Program-made: the position numbers and the translations under genes
The notes under the pieces: generated by a model
Database searches by the model: none
What the model was told of the DNA's origin: nothing
The model's input: only the letters and a program-made list of their open reading frames with translations
NCBI RefSeq assembly: GCF_030323265.1
Contig: NZ_CP104992.1
Span: forward strand, 2,517,501-2,581,500
Source: Terrirhizobium terrae
GTDB taxonomy: Bacteria > Pseudomonadota > Alphaproteobacteria > Rhizobiales > Rhizobiaceae
Direction: 5' to 3'
Length of the DNA stretch: 64,000 bases
Shown here: positions 59,378 to 64,000 of the stretch, piece after piece
Layout of the letters: each line of letters opens with the position of its first letter
How positions within the stretch are numbered: position 1 is the stretch's first letter

Positions 59378-59941
59378 GTGGTTGGCAAGTTCTCTCGCGG
59401 TTTTCTGGCGATATCCATGGCGGCTGTTCTTGCCGGCTGCAATTCCTCTTCCCCAGGCCTCGGCCTGACCTCTCCCGCCGATGCCAGCGCTCAGCCTGCT
59501 GCTCCCGCCGTCATCCAGGCCTATTGCCCGCAGGTGGTGATGCTGGAACAGGATGCCTATTACCGCTCCTATGCTCGCGGCGGCCAGGATGACCCGCAGA
59601 AGCTCGTCTACCAGGCTTCGCTCGCCGACGCGACGCGCCAGTGCACGGCCAACGAGACGACGCTGACGATCAATGTCGTCGCCCAGGGCCGCATCGTTCA
59701 GGGACCCGTCGGCACTGCCGGCCAGGTAACACTGCCGATCTCCGTCGAAGTCATCGACGGCGACAATGTCATCTATTCCCAGAAGGTCGCCTTCCCGGTC
59801 CAGGTGGATGCCGGCGGCACCCAGTTCATCTTCAACAAGGCCGACGTGCAGATCCCGAACGCCCAGGGCGGCGTCTCCCGCTTCACCCGCGTCCGCCTCG
59901 GCTTCGATAACGCGCCCGCGAAGAAGGGCAAGCGAGGGTGA
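59378..59941 (+). CDS. Conserved alphaproteobacterial lipoprotein of unknown function
   Basis: A 187-residue lipoprotein. The leader FSRGFLAISMAAVLAGCNSS ends in a lipobox, with the cysteine after LAG. A Pro/Ala/Ser linker follows. The domain has two conserved cysteines, one in IQAYCPQVVMLEQDAYYRSY and one in ADATRQCTANETTLTINVV, and several beta strands. The basic end is APAKKGKRG. The start GTG at 59378 gives a normal leader; an upstream ATG at 59312 does not. It is divergent from thrC and monocistronic. I recognise it only as a conserved rhizobial type. Confidence 0.75.
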   Translation: MVGKFSRGFLAISMAAVLAGCNSSSPGLGLTSPADASAQPAAPAVIQAYCPQVVMLEQDAYYRSYARGGQDDPQKLVYQASLADATRQCTANETTLTINVVAQGRIVQGPVGTAGQVTLPISVEVIDGDNVIYSQKVAFPVQVDAGGTQFIFNKADVQIPNAQGGVSRFTRVRLGFDNAPAKKGKRG

Positions 59942-60020
59942 TTGCCGGTTGCGCTGCACGGCAGCGCGACTTGAGTATTGCGCATGGGAGTTTCTGGTGC
60001 GCAGGTCTCCTCCGCACTAT

Positions 60021-60103
60021 CGTCATCCTAGGGCTTGTCCCTAGGATCTAACGAACCCCGACATCAGCGTTGGCAGATCCTCGGGACAAGCCCGAGGATG
60101 ACG
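60021..60103. repeat. Nested palindromic intergenic repeat, copy 2
   Basis: Arms of 29 bases (60021-60049 and 60075-60103) are inverted with two differences. Each arm is a hairpin, ATCCTAGGG/CCCTAGGAT or ATCCTCGGG/CCCGAGGAT, with loop CTTGT or ACAAG. The differences between arms are compensatory within the small stems. The loop is identical to that of the element at 45851, so both likely belong to one family. It lies between two convergent genes. Confidence 0.75.
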
Positions 60104-60144
60104 TCGCGATTAGGGTGCGCACTGTGCCTCATCTATTGCGCGAT

Positions 60145-60835
60145 TTAGATCGCCCCGGCCCATTCCGACAGCGCGGCAACCACGCCCGGCAGGTCCTGCA
60201 TGCGCGAGATTACCGTCTCGGCGCCGGCATCGGTCAGGCGGTCGGCATGGCTCGGATAGGTATGCGATGCGCCGGTAAAGCCGACGACGCGCATGCCGGC
60301 GGCGCGGGCACCGTGAATGCCGTGGGTAGAATCCTCGATCACCAGGCAACGCGAAGGCTGCACGCCGAACTGCTCGGCGGCATGCAGGAAGATGTCCGGC
60401 TTCGGCTTGACGCGATCGGGGCCGAGATCCTTGGCCGAATAGATATGCGGCGAGAAGAAGGGTTTCAGGCCGACTTTGGTCAGCATCATGTCCAGCCGCT
60501 GGCTCGACGAATTGGAGCAGATGCAGCGCTGCGTCGTCAGCCGCGCCAGGGCGAACGTGACGCCCTCGATGATCTTCACATCGCGTTCCAGCCGGGCATC
60601 GAGCAGCTTTTCCGACTTGTCGAGCAGCGTCGCCGAAAGCGGGATGTCCGCTTCTTTTTCGACCGCAAGCAGGATGTCCTTCCAGGTCAGGCCGGCAAAG
60701 CGCTCGCCCATTTCCTCGACGCTGATCGGGTATCCCGCTTCCGTGAGAAGCCGCGATCTCGACCTGGGCTGCGATGATTTCGGAATCGACGAGCACGCCG
60801 TCGCAATCGAAGATGATGAGGTCGAAACCGCTCAT
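60145..60835 (-). CDS. HAD family phosphatase (frameshifted as sequenced)
   Basis: A ~230-residue HAD subfamily IA hydrolase. Motif I is LIIFDCDGVLVDSEIIAAQV with the nucleophilic aspartate, motif II CICSNSSSQRLDMMLTKVGL, and motif III/IV KPKPDIFLHAAEQFG with RCLVIEDSTHGIHGARAAGM. A one-base insertion at about 60755-60759 disturbs the cap domain; removal gives ESRLLTEAGYPISVEEMGER. It resembles phosphatases of sugar phosphates or phosphoglycolate; the substrate is unknown. The site of the insertion would restore GANTC. Reading begins at the ATG at 60835. Confidence 0.88.
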
Positions 60836-60935
60836 GGGAATTCCCTTTATATCCGTCAGCCGGCCTTCTAGCGGATGGAAGGCATAAGCTCAACCGACGA
60901 AGCCGCATGGCAGGGTCGAAAGGGCCGGGATGCTG

Positions 60936-61628
60936 TCAGGCGGCGTCGGGCAGGGGGAACTGCAGCAGGAATTTCCGCTCGCCTTCCGGTGAGAAGATGA
61001 TCGCCCGGCTGTCGGCGCTGCGCCGGGCCCAACCCTTTTCGAACATATGCGAGAGCAGCGCCTTGCCGAGTGTGCCGGCGAGATGCGAGCGCCGTTCGCT
61101 CCAGTCCAGACAGGATTTGCACAGCGGACGGCGGCTGGATTTCAGCGCCGAAAGATCGATGCCGAACGCCTCAAGTTGCTGGCGCCCCTTGGTCGTCACG
61201 CTGAGGTTTTCCCCATCACTTTCGATCTCGCCATGGCAGACGAAACTGTCGAGCATCCGCACCCCGAAATCGCCGGCGAGGTGATCGTAGCAGATGCGTG
61301 CCTTCCTCAGCGCCGGGTCCTTCGGGCCGGGGCGGTAGCGCAGGTGGCCGCGGCTCGCGGCAAAACCCATCATCGTCTCGATCAGCCGGGCCGCAGCCTC
61401 GTCGGCCAAGGCAAAATAGCGGTGCCGGCCCTGCTTGCGCTGGGCGAGCAGCCCGCCGGCCTCGAGCTTGGAAAGATGCGTGCTCGCCGTCTGCAGCGTG
61501 ATGCCGCCGACGGCGGCAAGTTCGGTCGCCGTCAGTGCCTGCCCGCCGGTGAGTGCCGCCAGCATATTGGCGCGCACGGGATCGCCGATCAGCGAGGCGA
61601 TCTGGGCAATGTCTGGACCTTCGTTCAT
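60936..61628 (-). CDS. ArsR-family winged-helix transcriptional regulator
   Basis: A 230-residue regulator. Residues 1-90 form an ArsR-type winged helix: IASLIGDPVRANMLAALTGG, LTATELAAVGGITLQTASTH as recognition helix, and LLAQRKQGRHRYFALADEAA as wing. The C-terminal ~130 residues are an unassigned part with cysteines in KARICYDHLAG, RPLCKSCLDWSERR and SFVCHGE that could bind a metal or sense redox. The ATG at 61628 begins the fold. It is divergent from the two small barrel proteins, with a dyad at 61662-61679. Confidence 0.88.
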   Translation of the reverse strand: MNEGPDIAQIASLIGDPVRANMLAALTGGQALTATELAAVGGITLQTASTHLSKLEAGGLLAQRKQGRHRYFALADEAAARLIETMMGFAASRGHLRYRPGPKDPALRKARICYDHLAGDFGVRMLDSFVCHGEIESDGENLSVTTKGRQQLEAFGIDLSALKSSRRPLCKSCLDWSERRSHLAGTLGKALLSHMFEKGWARRSADSRAIIFSPEGERKFLLQFPLPDAA

Positions 61629-61661
61629 GCGACCATTCCTAGCACGTCTTTCCCGCCCATA

Positions 61662-61679
61662 CTTCGATCGCAATCGAAG
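61662..61679. promoter_or_regulatory. ArsR-type operator between divergent genes
   Basis: CTTCGAT and ATCGAAG are perfect 7-base arms with a 4-base spacer in the 104-base divergent region. The size and symmetry fit a winged-helix dimer site. Control of both directions by the product of the gene at 60936 is inferred. Confidence 0.6.
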
Positions 61680-61732
61680 CATTCGCGCAAGGTGACGTGG
61701 CAGAAGGTGGTCGACAACAATGGAGACGCCTG

Positions 61733-62086
61733 ATGATCACCTGTTTCATCCGCTACGAGATCGACCCGTTCAAAAGAGACAAGTTCGAGGACTATGCCCG
61801 CGCCTGGGGCCAGTCGATCCCGCGCAACGGTGCCGACCTGATCGGCTATTTCGGCCCGCATGAGGGCTCGGCCACCACCGCTTATGGTGTCTACAACATC
61901 GAAAGCCTGGCCGCCTACGAGGCCTATCGCGCTCGTCTCGCCAATGATCCGCTGGGCCGGGAAAATTACGAGTTCGCCAAACGGGAGCGTTTCATCCTGA
62001 AGGAGGACCGGATCTTCCTGAAGAATATGTCTCTGCCGCATGGGGCACCCCGAATGGCGCCAATGGAGGAATTGATAAAGCCATGA
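61733..62086 (+). CDS. NIPSNAP family protein
   Basis: A 117-residue ferredoxin-like barrel protein of the NIPSNAP family. ITCFIRYEIDPFKRDKFEDY is the first strand-helix unit, ADLIGYFGPHEGSATTAYGV the middle, and NYEFAKRERFILKEDRIFLK the end. Such proteins may bind small reactive ligands; no reaction is assured. The ATG at 61733 has GGAGA upstream. Its stop overlaps the next gene by 4 bases. Likely controlled by the divergent ArsR-type regulator. Confidence 0.85.
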   Translation: MITCFIRYEIDPFKRDKFEDYARAWGQSIPRNGADLIGYFGPHEGSATTAYGVYNIESLAAYEAYRARLANDPLGRENYEFAKRERFILKEDRIFLKNMSLPHGAPRMAPMEELIKP

Positions 62087-62430
62087 TCGCCGTCATCTTT
62101 GAAGTCGTGCCCTATATGGGCGAACGCCACCGCTATCTCGATCTCGCCGGAGACCTGCGCTCGGAACTGGAGAAGATCGACGGGTTCATCTCGATCGAGC
62201 GCTTCGAGAGCCTCACCATGCGCGGCAAGCTTCTGTCGCTCTCCTTCTGGCGCGACGAGGAGGCGGTGAAGGCCTGGCGCAATGTGGAAGCCCATCGTGC
62301 CGCCCAGCAGGCGGGCCGCAACGGCATCTTCGCCGACTACCGCCTGCGCATCGGCCATGTGCTGCGCGACTATGGCATGTTCGAGCGTGACGAAGCGCCG
62401 AAGGACAGCCGCGAGGTGCATGCCGCGTGA
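62083..62430 (+). CDS. Antibiotic biosynthesis monooxygenase (ABM) superfamily protein
   Basis: A 115-residue dimeric alpha+beta barrel protein. IAVIFEVVPYMGERHRYLDL, LEKIDGFISIERFESLTMRG and LLSLSFWRDEEAVKAWRNVE are the ABM pattern, and a helix rich in His/Ala/Gln follows. Relatives range from cofactor-free monooxygenases to haem-degrading enzymes and proteins with no known reaction. It forms a translationally coupled pair with the NIPSNAP gene, which suggests that both act on the same compound. Confidence 0.82.
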   Translation: MIAVIFEVVPYMGERHRYLDLAGDLRSELEKIDGFISIERFESLTMRGKLLSLSFWRDEEAVKAWRNVEAHRAAQQAGRNGIFADYRLRIGHVLRDYGMFERDEAPKDSREVHAA

Positions 62431-62436
62431 GGCACG

Positions 62437-64000
62437 TCAGATCGTGAACCGCGTCTCGAGCAGATCGATCTCGCGCACCAGTTTGCGGGCGATATCGCCG
62501 GAAGCTGGCGCCGGCGGCCGAGCCGGTAATATTCGTCGCGCTCGGCCCTCAGCGCGGCGAGCCTCAGGCGGCGCTCCGCCTCTTCCAGCTTGCGCACCGT
62601 TTCGGCATCCTCTCCGGTCTTTCCGTGACCTTCGATCCGGTGGCGATAGAATTCCATCAGCCGGGTCCCGACATCCGAATAGCGGTCGGCATCGGTACGG
62701 CCCTCGCTCATCTTGTTGGTCAACTCGTCGATCATGCGGATGGCGGCCTTGGCGGCGGCGATGCGCGCCTCGTCTTCCTGCTGGTGGTGATCGGGCTGCG
62801 GCGGCAGCTGCAGGTCCTTCAGCACGATAGGTAAGCCAAGGCTCGCGACGATCAGCGACACGACGATCACACCGGCGGCAAGGAAGATCGCAAGGTCGCG
62901 GGCCGGGAACGGCGTCGTGCCATCATTCATGAACAGCGGCAGTGTCAGAATACCGGCAAGTGTGATCGCCCCGCGCACGCCGGCAAGCGAGGCGGCGATC
63001 AGCAGCCGCACCGGCGGTTTTTGGATATCCCGACCGAGGCGGGCGGCACGAAACATGGTGAAGCGCAGCGACACCCACACCCAGCCGAAGCGCAGCAGCA
63101 CCAGTGCCGTATAGATGGTGAGCACGTAGACGAGCAGCCAGATCGGGTGCAGATGCCCGGTCTCGGTGACGATCCGCGCCGCGCCCGAGACGATCCGCGG
63201 CAATTGCTCTCCGAAGAGCACGAAGATCATGCCGTTCAGCGCAAACTGGATCGTATCCCACACGGCGCCTTGGCCGACGCGGGTCTTGGCCAGCGCCTTG
63301 CCGCGCAGTTCCATGTAGCTCATCGTGATGCCGGCCGCGACGGCGGCGAGAATGCCGGAGCAATGCAGGTGTTCTGCCGCCAGATAGGCGCCGAAGGGCA
63401 GGAGCAGGCTGAGCAGGATCTGCGATCCGGTATCTTCGCCGAGTTTTCGCGAGACATATTCCTTCGCCTTCATCGCGACCCAGACGATCGCAACACCGAT
63501 GGCAATGCCGCCGATCGCCAGCCACAGGAAGCCGCCGACGGCATCGATCAGCGAGAAGGTGCCGGTCAGCGCGGCGGCCACGGCAAAGCGCATGCAGACG
63601 AGGCCGGAGGCGTCGTTCAGCAGCGATTCCCCTTCGAGAATATGCATCAGCCGGTGCGGGATCGGCACGCGCGAGGCGATCGCCGAAACCGCGATCGGAT
63701 CCGTCGGCGAGACGATGGCCGCCAGCGCAAAGGCAACGGCGAGCGGCATGGCCGGGATCATCCAGTGGATGAACAGCCCGACGAAGAGAACGGTGAAGAC
63801 GACGAGCCCGAGCGCCAGTTCCAGGATCACGCCCTTGTCGCGAAACAGCCCTTCCTTGGGAATGCGCCACCCATCGAGAAACAACAGCGGCGGCAAAAAC
63901 AGCAGGAAGAAGATGTCCGGCTCAAGCTCCACCCCGCCGCCGGTGGTAACCGCGATCAGCGCTCCGAACGCGATCTGGATGAGGGGCAGGGGAATGGCGA
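62437..64000 (-). CDS. CPA1 family Na+/H+ antiporter (N-terminus outside window; 3' frameshift as sequenced)
   Basis: A monovalent cation/proton antiporter of the Na_H_Exchanger family. About 520 residues are visible and the frame is open past the right edge. DIFFLLFLPPLLFLDGWRIP, ALAAIVSPTDPIAVSAIASR with the transport aspartate, GESLLNDASGLVCMRFAVAA with the second one, and RGAITLAGILTLPLF are typical of the CPA1 group. A cytosolic coiled-coil tail follows. One base added near 62498-62501 restores GDIARKLVREIDLLETRFTI and the stop at 62437-62439. Confidence 0.92.

Overview
The window looks like chromosome of a member of the Rhizobiaceae (Alphaproteobacteria, Rhizobiales). The evidence is high GC content, many GTG and TTG starts, ATGA overlaps between operon neighbours, the block ctaC-ctaD-ctaB-coxF-ctaG-ctaE followed by SURF1-ispH-thrB-rnhA, a BioMNY biotin transporter, IalB, RT0821/Lpp0805 and DUF1344 proteins, EcfG-type promoters and nested palindromic repeats of rhizobial style. 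The genus cannot be fixed from sequence alone. No rRNA, tRNA, CRISPR array, transposase or prophage was seen.

Layout. 1-1023: 3' part of an animal-type haem peroxidase. 1190-11501: a housekeeping cluster on the minus strand (histone deacetylase-like protein, xseB, dxs, tlyA, an RNA methyltransferase), interrupted by cytochrome b561/YceI, a pirin, an acetyltransferase and a TumE/TumA-like toxin-antitoxin pair. 11632-15229: thioesterase, bioY-bioN-bioM and a YcaQ-type glycosylase. 15230-24014: a GlgE-pathway operon, glgE-treS/maltokinase-glgB, with an EcfG-type (general stress) promoter. 24270-24846: brnT-brnA toxin-antitoxin. 24916-29510: ribB with a degenerate GTP cyclohydrolase II domain, aroC, DUF1344, a histidine phosphatase and fabI. 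29745-37403: DnaJ-like chaperone, surface lipoprotein, pdxH, polysaccharide deacetylase, TauE, VOC and GNAT proteins, tldD and IalB.

37786-47482: the aa3 cytochrome c oxidase operon, with a HigBA-like toxin-antitoxin module between ctaE and SURF1, then ispH, thrB and rnhA. 47539-52846: alcohol dehydrogenase, Dabb protein, peroxiredoxin, DsbD-domain protein, yqgE, a CsbD stress protein behind a second EcfG-type promoter, and a zinc metallopeptidase. 52996-59251: a membrane PAS-GGDEF-EAL protein with a degenerate GGDEF, a RimJ-like acetyltransferase, an M16 peptidase and thrC. 59378-64000: a lipoprotein, a HAD phosphatase, an ArsR-family regulator divergent from two NIPSNAP/ABM-type small proteins with a clean dyad between them, and the C-terminal part of a CPA1 Na+/H+ antiporter.

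The strongest window-wide signal concerns sequence quality. About sixteen single-base frameshifts break otherwise well conserved genes, including ispH, which is normally essential in organisms with this pathway. Thirteen read as one lost base, mostly in short G or C runs. The three that read as one extra base all sit where removing a base restores GANTC, the CcrM methylation site of Alphaproteobacteria. This looks like uncorrected long-read base calling, so the broken genes are annotated here as probably intact. Biologically, the most interesting parts are the stress-promoter-linked GlgE operon with its catalytically dead extra barrel, the toxin-antitoxin insertion in the oxidase operon, and the repeat family with compensatory stem changes.
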